Shown piece by piece: positions 34,754-45,665 of a stretch of 64,000 bases of DNA; position 1 is the first letter of the stretch; every line of letters begins with the position of its first letter. The DNA comes from Nelumbo lutea (taxonomy: Eukaryota; Streptophyta; Magnoliopsida; Proteales; Nelumbonaceae). Under the pieces are notes generated by a model that was given only the letters and a program-made list of their open reading frames with translations, searched no databases and was not told the origin of the DNA. The stretch covers positions 63,662,727 to 63,726,726 of the forward strand of contig JAKGHH010000007.1 in the NCBI GenBank assembly GCA_022828595.1, read 5' to 3'. The position numbers and the translations under genes are program-made.

Positions 34754-36045
34754 AAATGGGAATGGAACATAGGTTAATAGCCATATCTATGTAATGAACT
34801 TGAATCAAATTAGATTGTGGACTGATGTTACTCTTTTATTAGGAAATGAAAAATGGACAATTTGCAAAGCTTCTTGACGACAACAAGCTTAAGGGCCGAA
34901 ACTATGTCGAATGGTACCGAAACCTTATGCTGGTCATGACCTCTGAGAAACTGGAATAAGGTGGCCAAGAAGCCTGCCCCAGATCGTCCGAGAGATAGGG
35001 CTTCTGAGGTCCGAAGGAGAGAATACCAAGAATGGGAGGAGAAAACTCCCTTGCCCGCTGCTATATCATTGCCTCGTTGGATAATCCAATATAGAGGCAG
35101 TTCGATCAGATCGAACTTGCCAAAGACATATTGGACAGTTTCAAGACAATGTACAAAGAGCAGAACTGTTCTACTCGACAGAAGGTCTTCAAACAGTTCA
35201 TGACCACACAGATGTCCAAAGGCCAATTCGGATGATGGGTTATATCAACGAGTTGGAGGCTCTTGGATCCGGGCTGGATCTAGTAACCCAGATCGATGCT
35301 ATTCTCAACTCTTTGCCTCCATCCTTCAATCCATTTATCATGAACTACAACATGAACAAGTTGAATGTCAGCTTGCAGGAACTCAGCAATATGTTGCAGA
35401 GGGCCGATGAATTGATTAAGAAGGATGAGCCCATTGCCATGCTTGTTGAAGCAGGAAAATCAGGCAAGAAGAGGAGGGCAAAGAGAAAACATCAAAAGAA
35501 GGCCACCGAACCCAAGAAGCAGAGGAAGGACAAGGCATTAGATGCCTGTCGTTATTGCAAGCAGACCAGCCACTGGAAGAGGAACTATCCTCAATACTTG
35601 GAATCCAAGAAAGGTAATCTTGAATCTTGTGTATTAACTCTGGGGCTTCAACTCATGCGTGTAACTCACTGTAGGGGGTTCAAGGTAAGCAGAAGGCTGA
35701 GTGAAGGAGAAGTAATACTTTACTTGGGGACTTCTGCAAGTGTTGCAGTTGCGGCCATTGGAACCATAGAGTTAATTTTTAGAGAAGGAATAGTTGTACT
35801 CAAAGATTGTCTTTTTGTACAGAGTTTAAGAAGAAATTTGATTTCTGTCTCAAAACTGTGTGCTGATGGTTATTCTGCCTTCTTTAGTAATATGATTACT
35901 ATTAAAAGAAACAACAGATTCATTGCATACGGGGAACTAGAGAATGATCTCTATGTTCTACATCCTTCTCTAGAAATGAACATAGCTGAAACTACATCGG
36001 CTGATATCCCCATGAAAAGAATCCATAATATAGTTAATCCCACGT
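34754..36045 (+). mobile_element. Ty1/copia fragment C5
   Basis: Plus-strand copia piece: the last about 90 bp of leader, gag, the protease region and the stretch before the GAG-pre-integrase zinc site. The left edge abuts the minus-strand C4 LTR, the right edge is cut by G6 at 36046. Neither LTR is present. Confidence 0.88.
34846..36045 (+). pseudogene. copia gag-protease (C5)
   Basis: MKNGQFAKLLDDNK start at 34846; frameshifts near 34960, 35050 and 35235. From 35232 a 271-codon stretch is open to the G6 junction, with NSLPPSFNPFIMNYNMNK, a Lys-rich segment, and a zinc-knuckle-like CRYCKQTSHWKRNY in which the last Cys is Tyr. The protease active-site region is out of frame and its Asp codon has become AAC (Asn) at about 35634-35650. 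Later parts (LRRNLISVSKLCADGY) match C6 at 56190-56230. Confidence 0.88.
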
Positions 36046-37578
36046 TGATGAGACCAAAAAGAACCCTACTTTTATCCCCTAATATTCACTCTTTTACATT
36101 TATTTAGCACTTAAATGCACTCATTACTCTTGTATTTCGATTCAGGGCAATAAAGAAGGCAATTGGAAGGAAACAGGCAAATTCGGGTGATTTTGCACAG
36201 TTTCGGTGACAGTCAGTGATCTGGGCCTAACTCACAATTCCGGACTCTGAATGGGCAATTGAAGAAGCATTAGAAAGAAGAAAGAAAGGCCCACAACTTT
36301 TTCATTGGGTTTTGACTGATTCGGTCTGCATCGATTATGAAACCGGACCCTAATTCGGAGAAGTTCGTAGCCAGGCCCATTTAACAACTGAAGCCCAACT
36401 CGCAGAAGAACCTGGAAGCAACCCAAGTAGCAGAGAAGCCCAACTCGGATGCAGGAGTCTAGAGTCCTAATTCGAATGTAATCTCCCAAGAGGGAGAGAG
36501 TCTTATTAGATCTAAATTTTGAATGTAATCCTATAAGGATAAGAAGGTTGGGGATTAGATAAGAGATAAGATAGGATTAGTTCAAAGAAGATCAAGACTC
36601 CCTAAAGATAAGATGATCTCCTAGAAGGAGTTGAAAAACAGCCCTCTCCTTTGGCTATATAAAGAGGGGGGCAAACCAGCTCTAGCATCACTCACTCTCA
36701 GATCCAATAGATCATCAAGAAAACTAAGAAGCTCAAGAAAGCAGTTCGGCTATGGAAAAGAAAAGCATGGAGATTGCACAGATCATGAGTAGCTAAGCTT
36801 CTTTTTTCTGGTTCAAAGGGGGAGGTTCAATTGTGTCATTGTGAGGTTCTGTAGTTACTTTATTTTTTTGCTTTCTAATTCAAGTATTCATTGATTCTTG
36901 TGCATATTTTTATTGGATGTTGATGTTAATTTGTTTGACAAACTGAATTAATGTTGATCTTCCTACTGCTATCCATGATTTCGGTGTTCCGTAATTGTCA
37001 CGAATAATGGTGCAAGTAGCAATTCGATTGATTTCTTTTTGCGTCAAGTGTTTGTGACAGACTTTGACCAATGTTTTAAAATGGTTCAACCTAAATGAAT
37101 CGATGGGACAAGATTCAGTAATTGCAGCTATCTCAATTATTGTTATTTTAGTTTAACTATTTTCACAAATCTAAATGCTATCACTGTTTAATATGGACGC
37201 TATCGTACCCAGTTGAGTGGTGATACGTGTTGATTGAATGTTGGGTTTGGTCAACTGAATTAGGAAAACACAAGATTTATTATGGCTATCCTAATAAATC
37301 TAAGGTTAAATGCTTGAATTGCAAGAATGCTGAAATGTACCAAGGATCGATGGCCAATCGATTCAACCCGAACCCTTGAACCAGAATTCGGTAAGACTGA
37401 TTTTCTCTTGTCTAAGATGCTATGTATTTTCTTTTCTTTTCTCTCACTCAATTACATTACCCATTCGGCTAAGAGATTATTGATTTACTCCCTGTGGGAT
37501 TCGACCTAGTACCACTTTTACTGCAAATATTTTATTGTGGGACTAGTACTAATTTTGAGGGCTTCGACAAACCCGTCA
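36046..37578 (+). repeat. 5' LTR of G6
   Basis: TGATGAGACC … ACCCGTCA. A TATATAAAGAGGGGGG box is near 36656. Next to it on the right is the primer site. Confidence 0.93.
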
Positions 37579-37584
37579 AAATTT

Positions 37585-37602
37585 TGGTGCCGTTGCCGGG
37601 GA
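37585..37602 (+). promoter_or_regulatory. Primer binding site, tRNA-Asp type (G6)
   Basis: TGGTGCCGTTGCCGGGGA, one base from the canonical TGGCGCC form, six bases after the LTR end. Confidence 0.93.
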
Positions 37603-37651
37603 GCAACGTTAATTTCTTAGCTATTACCTTCTTTTGTTAATCTTCTTGTTT

Positions 37652-39838
37652 ATGACTCATGCTTCTCAATGAGGTGAACTTCAGTACAACCCCAAAATTG
37701 AGAGGACCACCCATCGTTTAAGGAAGGAGGCGAAGCAAAGGAAGGATCGCTCACCTAAAAGGGTGAACTCAGATATCGATCTACCCACTTGTGATTTTCC
37801 CATCTTCGAAGAAGTAGAAAGAATGGCTGACAGAGAGAGGACATTAAGGGAGTTGGCTGCACCAATTATGAACCAACAGCCCTTATGCATCACGTACCCC
37901 ACTCTTGAGGTAGCCTTTGAACTCAAATCTGGTTTGATTCAATTATTACCTCTGTTTCATGGTTTCCCAGGTGAGGACCCTCACAAACATCTAAAGGAAT
38001 TTCATGTCGTCTGTTCAAGCATGAAACCCCACGGTATGACCGAGGACCAGGTAAAACTCATAGCCTTTCCATTTACTTTAAGAGATAAAGCAAAGGATTG
38101 GTTGTATATTCTCCCTCCCGGTTCTGTACGCACATGGGATGAAATGAATAGGATATTTTTAGATAAATATTTTCCTGCGTCCTAGGCTGCGAATATAAGA
38201 AAAGAAATATGTGGAGTTCGGCAGTTTGGTGGTGAGACATTATATGAATATTGGGAAAGGTTTAAGCAACTTGTTGCTAGTTGTCCCCACCACCAAATTC
38301 CTGAACAATTGTTAATCCAATACTTCTATGAAGGGCTTCAGCCCATGGATAGAAGTATGGTCGATGCAGCCAGTGGAGGAGCTCTAGTGAACAAGACACC
38401 TGAAGTGGCCAAGGAATTAATCTCCAATATGGCCAAAAATTCTCAGCAATTCGGTACAAGGACAGAAGGTACCATTAGAAGGGTTAACGAGGTAAGCCAT
38501 GCAAAATTAGAAAACCAGATTTCTGATTTAACTGCTTTGGTTAAGTAGCTCGCAGCAGGTCAGTTACAAACTGCCAGGGTGTGTGGTATCTGTTCGATCC
38601 CTGGACATCCTACGGACATGTGTCCATCATTACAAAATGGCCCGATGCAGCAAGTCAATGCCGTGGGAGGATTCCCGGGCCAGCCCCAACAAAAGTATAA
38701 TCCTTACTCCAATCATTACAATCTAGGGTGGAGAGATCATCCAAACTTAAGCTACGGGACCCAAGGAGGACAGCAGAAATATCAACCCCAATTTTTCAAT
38801 CGACAGCCCCAGTTTTCAACACCCATCACAGCACAAGGCCAACCCCCGAATTCAGGTATGTCTTTGGATGATATAGTTAAAGCTCTCACTACTAATACTC
38901 AGCAATTTCAGCAGGAAACAAGAGCTAGCATTCAGAATTTGGGGAACCAAATTAGCCAACATGCCACTTCCATCAACAAGTTGGAAGCACAGAACTCTGG
39001 GAAACTACCCTCACAAGCGGTAGTTAATCCGAAAGAGAATGCAAGTGCGATGGTGTTGAGAAGCGGAAGAGAGTTGCAGTCCCAACCAAGTTCACCATCG
39101 AAGGCAACCAAAGAAGAGGAAGGACAAGGGTCAAACAACAGCCCCATTGAGGTAAAATCGGACCCCCCTCTCCCTAAGTTTACTAATGTTGTACCACCTT
39201 TTCCTAGCATATTGGCAAGTTCAAAGAAAGAGGAATATGAACAAGAAGTGTTAGAAACCTTCAGGAATGTGGAGATCAACATTCCCTTGCTAGATACAAT
39301 AAAACAAATCCCTAAATATGCAAAATTTTTGAAAGAGTTATGCACTAACAAGAGGAGGCTACGAATTGAAAAAAAGGTAAGAGTGGGAGAGAACGTTTCA
39401 GCCGTGATCAAGAGGACCTTGCCAGAAAAGCGTGCTGATCTAGGTATGTTTACCCTACACTGTGTGATTGGCAATAAACGAATCGAGCGTGCCATGATGG
39501 ACTTAGGTGCATCTATTAATGTCATGCCATACTCGATTTATTGTGCATTGAGACTAGGTCCTTTAAAAAAGACTAGATTTGTTATTCAATTGGCTGATCG
39601 TTCTAATGCATACTTAGGAGGGATTGTTGAGGATGTATTAGTGCAGGTTAACAATTTGATCTTTCCAGCTGATTTTTACATCCTAAAGATGGAAGAAGAC
39701 ACAACCACGAGTTCAGCCCCACTTCTATTAGGTCGGCCATTCATGAAAACGGCCAAGACCAAAATAGATGAGGATGAGGGTACCCTCTTCGTCGAGTTTG
39801 ACGAAGAGACTATAAAATTTAATATTTTTATGCAATGA
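37652..39838 (+). pseudogene. Athila gag-protease (G6)
   Basis: MTHASQ then a TGA stop at codon 7 (G3 has His-Gln there). The following frame reads GELQYNPKIERTTHRL, then the gag domain (about 37910-38480, with HGFPGEDPHKHLKEF), a stop at 38183, another near 38546, and the zinc knuckle CGICSIPGHPTDMC (about 38582-38623). A Gln/Pro-rich linker, LRSGREL and the protease DLGASINVMP (about 39500-39530) follow. A one-base loss near 39830 ends the frame at NIFMQ. Gag packages the RNA; the protease matures the polyprotein. Only about four lesions separate it from an open gag-protease, fewer than in G3. Confidence 0.93.
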
Positions 39839-42800
39839 AATATCCTAGTGAGTGTCATTCGATCTGCTCTATTGATACTATCAATTTGATTGTGCAGGAA
39901 GTCTTTGGAGAGGAGGACATGGACGATGAGCTGGAGTATAAGGCCCAATTGGGCAAGGAGGAGGAGATCGATGCATCCTATGATTCTCCGGAACCAGAAC
40001 AGGAGGTAAGTATTTCTGAGGTTCAATCGAAAGTTTCTCACACAAGGTTGCTGCCCTCTATTTTGTAGGCTCTGGAGCTGGAACTAAAGACCCTACCTGA
40101 TCACTTAAAATATGCCTACTTGGGCGAAAAAGAGACACTGCCTGTGATCATTGCAAAAGGGTTGACTAAGGAGCAAGAAGAGAGGCTCATCAAAGTCCTA
40201 AAGGACCATAAGGAGGCGATTGGCTGGACCCTAGCTGACATAAAAGGGGTCAGCCCCTCGGTTTGCATGTATAGGATCCTTTTGGAAGATGATGCCAAAC
40301 CAGTTAGAGAACCACAAAGGAAACTCAACTCGGTAATGAAAGAGGTAGTAACGAAAGGGGTGCTTAAACTGTTAGATGAAGGGATAATTTATCCAATTTC
40401 AGATAGCAAATGGGTAAGTCATGTTCATGTTGTGCCTAAGAAAACTGGGATGACTGTAGTAAAAAATAAAAATAATGAACTAATTCCCATGAGAGTACAA
40501 GGTGGCTAGCGAATGGTAGTAGATTTTTGAAAGCTCAACTTGGCCACTCAAAAGGACTATTTTCCCCTACCCTTCATTGATCAGATGCTAGAGAGGCTAG
40601 TAGGTAAGGCTTTCTTCTGTTTTCTCGATGGATTCTCCGGGTATTATCAGATTGTTATTGCGCAGGAGGACCAAGAGAAAACAACATTCACTTGTCCATT
40701 CGGCACCTTCACCTACAGACGAATGCCCTTTGGTTTGTGTAACGCTCCGGGCACTTTTCAAAGATGCATGATGAGCATATTTTCTGATTTTATTGAAAAA
40801 TGCATTGAAGTGTTCATGGATGATTTTACTGTTTATGGTGATTCATTTGATGACTGCTTGAATAGTTTAAGTAAAATTCTGAATAGGTGTGTGGAAACAA
40901 ATCTTGTCTTAAACTATAAAAAATGTCATTTTATGGTGAAGGAGGGTATTGTGTTGGGACATGTAGTTTTAGCCAGAGGAATAGAAGTCGACAAGGAAAA
41001 AATTGATCTGATTGTGAGTTTACCTTACCCTACAAATGTTAGGGAGGTTCATTCTTTTCTTGGACATGCAGGCTTTTATCGTAGGTTCATCAAAGATTTT
41101 TTAAAAATTGCCCTGCCATTGTCCAATTTTCTGCAAAAAGATGTGCCTTTCGATTTTGATGATGAGTGCTAGGAAGCATTTAACAAGCATAAAACCACCC
41201 GATTGGAACTTGCCCTTTGAGATCATGACTGATGCAAGCAACTATGCAATAGGGGCTGTTCTAGGGCAGTGAATAAATGGGAAGAGCCATGTCATTCACT
41301 ATGCTTCCAAAATGTTGAATGCTGCACAGAGCAATTACACAACCACTGAAAAAAAGCTATTAGCTATTGTGTTTGCTTTAGACAAATTTATGTCATATGT
41401 GCTTGGCTCTAAAGTTATTGTTTTTTCTGACCATGCAGCTTTGAGATACCTACTAGCAAAGAAAGAGACAAAACCGAGGCTGATAAGGTGGATACTCTTG
41501 CTCCAAGAGTTCGATCTAGAAATCAAGGATCAAAGGGGAGCTGAAAATTCGGTGGCTGATCACCTAAGTAGGATGGTGAAAGACGAGGACTCCTCTCCCA
41601 TCTGTGAATTGTTTCCTGATGAGCAGTTGTTCAACGTGAGAGGTATGACTCCATGGTATGCTGACATTGTGAATTACTTGGTCACTGGAATTTTGCCTAA
41701 TGACCTTAGTAGACCCATAAAGAATAAAATCAGGTATGAGGTGAAATATTATGTATGGGACGAACCCTACCTATGGAAATTTTGTTCTGACCAAATGATT
41801 AGGAGATGTGTCCCTGAGGAGGAGCAGATGTCAATTCTAAGGTTTTGTCATAATTATGCTTGTGGGGGCCATTTTGGGCCAAAGAGGACTGCTCGAAAAG
41901 TCTTGGATAGTGGGCTGTATTGGGCCACCCTATTTAGAGATGCCTACTTGTTTTGTAAAAACTGTGAAAGATGTCAACAAACAGGTACACTATCTCGCAG
42001 GAATGAGGTGCCCCAAAGCCCATTCTTATATGTGAAATATTTGATGTTTGGGGCATTGATTTCATGGGACCCTTTCCCCCCTCTTGTGGTTTTTCTTACA
42101 TACTTTTGGCAGTCGATTATGTCTCAAAATGGGTGGAAGCCAAAGCCACCAAAACTGATGATTCTAAATGTGTTGTAGGGTTTATAAAGTCTAACATCTT
42201 CAGTAGGTTTGGCATTCCTCGAGCCATCATAAGCGATCAAGGGACCCATTTTTGCAATAGAACAGTTGAAGCCTTGTTGAGAAGATATGGGGTGCATCAT
42301 CGAATTGCCACTGCTTATCACCCCCAGACTAACGGGCAAGCTGAAATTTCCAATAGAGAGGTAAAGTCCATCTTGGAAAAGATGGTGAATCCAGGAAGGA
42401 AGGATTGGAACCTACGTCTAGATGATGCTCTCTGGGCATATCGGACAGCTTACAAGACCCCAATAGGTATGTCCCCTTACAGGTTAATTTTTGGCAAATC
42501 TTGCCACTTGCCGGTGGAAATTGAACATAGGGCCTATTGGGCAATCAAGCAATGCAACATGAATATGGAAGAAGCAGGGAAGGAAAGGAAGCTCCAGTTG
42601 CAAGAGCTGGAAGAGTTGAGGTTAGAGGCATATGAGAATTCAAAAATATACAAAGAAAAGACCAAATCGTTCCTTGACAATGCACTCTTAAGAAAACAAT
42701 TTAAAATTGGACAAAAGGTCTTATTGTATAATTCTCGACTTCAACTCGTGCCAGGTAAGTTGCGTTCCAGGTGGATAGGTCCGTTTACTGTGACTAATGT

Positions 42801-42951
42801 TTTTCCCTATGGTGCAGTAAAGATCAAAAGTCTCGACACAGGTAAGATCTTCGAGGTGAATGGACATCGATTGAAGTTGTTCCACGAGGGTGCAAATGTC
42901 CCCTTTACGGTAGACATCTCGTTGGACATTCCTCAGTATTCATTGGATTAA
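39839..42951 (+). pseudogene. Athila RT-RNase H-integrase (G6)
   Basis: Domains in order: linker with a candidate short intron (40006-40068); RT (about 40120-41160) with KWVSHVHVVPKK and VFMDDFTVYG at about 40810; RNase H (about 41200-41570) with [21 protein letters not shown] and SDHAAL; integrase with the HHCC zinc region (about 41840-41980), catalytic Asp at 42058-42060 (GIDFMGPF), Asp at 42235-42237 (SDQGTHF) and Glu at 42343-42345 (GQAE, exactly 35 residues later), and a GPF/Y module ([14 protein letters not shown], about 42775). Lesions: TAG at 40507 and TGA near 40529 in RT, a stop and deletion of about 30 bp near 41170-41200, and a one-base deletion near 42021. The last 295 codons are open. 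Confidence 0.94.
40006..40068 (+). promoter_or_regulatory. Candidate short intron (gag-pol boundary)
   Basis: GAG|GTAAGTATTT at 40006 is a near-ideal plant donor, and TCTATTTTGTAG|GC at 40068 a good acceptor, 63 bp apart. Equivalent AG|GTAA … TTTTGCAG|GC pairs occur in G4 (22828-22889, 62 bp), G5 (about 50711-50774) and G7. The in-frame stop of G6 (TAG) is the acceptor itself. Splicing is unproven; the stretch also reads through in G3. Confidence 0.35.
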
Positions 42952-42966
42952 AGGAGCAAAAAGAGG

Positions 42967-43015
42967 ACGTCGAGCATAACGACGTTAAACAATTGCGCTT
43001 CTGGGAGGCAACCCA
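42967..43015 (+). other. Post-integrase double hairpin (G6)
   Basis: ACGTCG-AGCATAA-CGACGT (42967-42985), then 16 nt, then TGGG-AGGCAA-CCCA (43002-43015), starting 16 nt after the integrase stop. Compared with G2 (9471-9520) the first stem differs on both strands but stays paired. Confidence 0.65.
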
Positions 43016-43128
43016 TTATGTTTAGTTAATTTTGTTATTTTGTTTGGTTTTTATTTTTATGTTTAACAGGAACCCAACAAGACAAACAGGGAAGTACCCC
43101 CAAATCCTTCTACTTTATGCATAATCAC

Positions 43129-43167
43129 ATACATTGGGATAATGTATAACTTAAGTGTGGGGGGATT
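43129..43167 (+). other. Internal hairpin and second polypurine tract (G6)
   Basis: ATACATT-GGGAT-AATGTAT (7-bp stem) followed by AAGTGTGGGGGGATT at 43153-43167. That tract is identical over 15 bp to the one before the 3' LTR (44104-44118), about 950 bp downstream. The rest of 43016-43508 has no gene. Confidence 0.7.
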
Positions 43168-43508
43168 AGGGAAATTTGATGGAAATTTGGGATACCTTAC
43201 CTTCTTGAAATTTCTGCTCTTGGAAACTTATCCTTGAATGATTTCAACTTATCAGGAATCATGCGCTTAGGCTGAATAGATTTGAAAGGATGCAAGCATG
43301 ACTAACTGAATCTTTCTTGGTTGCATATGGTACCTCATGATTTTAATCGATCAATAGGCAAGATGCATAAGGGTTTGATTGATTTTCACATAATTATCTG
43401 TCAAACATGGGTTGATTATTCTATAACTTGTGGTGTTAGGCATATAGAGACCATGACCAATGAATTCATGGATCAGACAAAAGGAGTTTGAAAATAAAAT
43501 TGTGACTA

Positions 43509-43681
43509 ATGTGAGATGGAGCATAAAATGCACTCACATCTAGAAACAAAAACAAGTGTGAGATGGAGTATAAAATGCACTCACATCTAGAAATGAAAGC
43601 AAGTGTGAGATGGAGCATAAAATGCACTCACATCTTGAAAAGAAGGCAAGGGTGAGATGGAGCATAAAATGTACTCACCCT
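43509..43681 (+). repeat. Stem-loop array, 4 units (G6)
   Basis: Units 43509-43539 (ATGTGAG/CTCACAT), 43557-43585 (TGTGAG/CTCACA), 43604-43632 (TGTGAG/CTCACA), 43649-43681 (AGGGTGAG/CTCACCCT). Spacing 45-48 bp. Centres are ATGGAGCATAAAATGCA with single changes. Confidence 0.9.
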
Positions 43682-44080
43682 AGAACTCCAACCCCATTCT
43701 CACCTTCAGATCCTAGGAATTCACACTAAGTGGTGGAGATGTGATACATAGCAAGCTTATGGCAATAACCACACCTTGTTTTGATTCAAAGGAAAATAAT
43801 TGCATCTGGCTGAATTGGTTTGTTAAAAGCAATGAGCACCCGTGCTGTCCAAGGAGTTTCAGCCCTAGAAGGACTGTCTCCTTGACTATCGATTTAACTT
43901 GGGAACATGAGAAATGGTGATTTGCAATCACTCTTGGACAAGAAAAATGGGAGAAAGAGATGAAAAGGGAAAGGTTACCAAGTCTGAACTAAAGCATGCG
44001 ACGAACCAGGCCTCATGTAGAGAAAAAGAAATATTGAAAATCAGTAGTTGGTTTCTTTTGTGTTACTTGAGTTTTTTTCC

Positions 44081-44118
44081 TTGCCCGAGGATGGGCAAAG
44101 TTTAAGTGTGGGGGGATT
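44081..44118 (+). other. Hairpin and polypurine tract before 3' LTR (G6)
   Basis: TTGCCC-GAGGAT-GGGCAA (44081-44098) then AAGTGTGGGGGGATT (44104-44118), touching the LTR. The region 43682-44080 between array and hairpin has no gene. Confidence 0.85.
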
Positions 44119-45665
44119 TGATGAGACAAAAAATAACCCTATTTTTATCCCCTAATATTCACTCTTTTACATTTATTTAGCACTTAAATGGACTCATTAC
44201 TCTTGTATTTCAATTCAGGGCAATAAAGAAGGCAATTGGAAAGAAATAGGCCAATTCGGATGATTTTGCACAGTTTTGGCGATAGTCAGTGATCTGGGCC
44301 TAACTCACAATTCTGGACTCCGAATTGGGCAATTCAAGAAGCATTAGAAACAAGAAAGAAAGGCCCATAACTTTTATGTTTTGGGTTTGACTGATCTAGT
44401 CCAAAGCGAGTACGAAACCGTGCCCAAAGTTGGAGCAAGTTCACAGCCAGGCCCATTTAACAGTTGAAGCCCAACTCGTAGAAGAACCTGGAAGCAGTCC
44501 AAGTAGCAGAGAAGCCCAACTCGGATACAAGAGTCTAGAGTCCTAATTCGAATGTAACCTCCCAAGAGGGAGAGAGTCTTATTAGATCTAAACTTTGAAT
44601 GTAATCCTATTAGGATAAGAAGGTTGGGGATTAGATAAGAGATAGGATATGATTAGTTCAAAGAAGATCAAGACTCCCTAAAGATAAGATGATCTCCTAG
44701 AAGGAGTTGGAAAATAGCCCTCTCCTTTAGCTATATAAAGAGGGGGGTGGACCAGCTCTAACATCACTCACTCTCAGATCCAAGAGATCATCAAGAAGAC
44801 CAAGAAGCTCAAGAAGGTAGTTCAGCTATGGAGAAGAAAAGCATGGAGATTGCAAAGATCATGAGCAACTAAGCTTCTTTTTTTGGTTCATGGGGGGAGG
44901 TTTGATTGTGTCATTGTGAGGTTCTGTAGTTAATTTATTTTCTTGCTTTTTAATTCAAGTATTCATTGATTCTTGTGCATATTTTTATTGGATGTTGATG
45001 TTAATTAGTTTGGCAAACTGAATTAATGTTGATTTTCCTACTGCTATCCATGATTTCGGTGATCCGTAATTGTCACGAATAATGGTATAAGTAGCATTTA
45101 GGTTGATATCATTTTGGGTCAATTGTTCGTGACAGCTTTTGACCAATGTTTTAACATGGTTCAACCTAAAGGAATCGATGGAACAAAATTCAGTAATTGC
45201 AGCTATCTCAATTATTGTTATTTTGGTTTAACTGCTTTCACAAATCTTAATGCTATCAATGTTTAACATGGAACGCTATCGTACCCAGTTGAGTGGTGAT
45301 AAGTGTTGATCGAATGCTGGGTTTGGTCAATTGAATTTGGAAAACAAAAGGTTTATTATGGCTATCCTAATAAATCTAAGGTTAAATGTTTGAATTGCAA
45401 GAATGCTGAATTGTACCTAGGATTGATGGCCAATCGATTCAACCCGAACCCTTGAACCAGAATTTGGTAAGACTAATTTTCTCTTGTTTCTTTAGTTTGT
45501 TATTCTTTTAATTTTAGTTATTTAATTTTCTCACACAATTACTTTATCCATTCGGCTAAGAGATTACTGATTTGCTCCCTGTGGGATTCGACCTAGAACC
45601 ACTTTTACTGCAAATATTTTATTGTGGAACTAGTACTAATTTTGAGGGCTTCGACAAACCCGTCA
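44119..45665 (+). repeat. 3' LTR of G6
   Basis: TGATGAGACAAAAAATAACC … ACCCGTCA, 1547 bp, collinear with the 5' LTR. TATATAAAGAGGGGGG is near 44732. Confidence 0.93.

Larger units (their letters stand above)
36046..45665 (+). mobile_element. Athila-type gypsy G6, structurally complete
   Basis: 9.6 kb with both LTRs (1533 and 1547 bp), tRNA-Asp primer site, gag-protease, RT, RNase H, integrase, 3' noncoding block with four stem-loops, and polypurine tract. The first about 145 bp of the two LTRs differ at about ten places, so it is not young. The flanks do not match: CACGT (inside copia C5) on the left and TAAAG in unrelated sequence on the right, so no target duplication. There is no envelope-like ORF between integrase and the 3' LTR. 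Confidence 0.95.
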
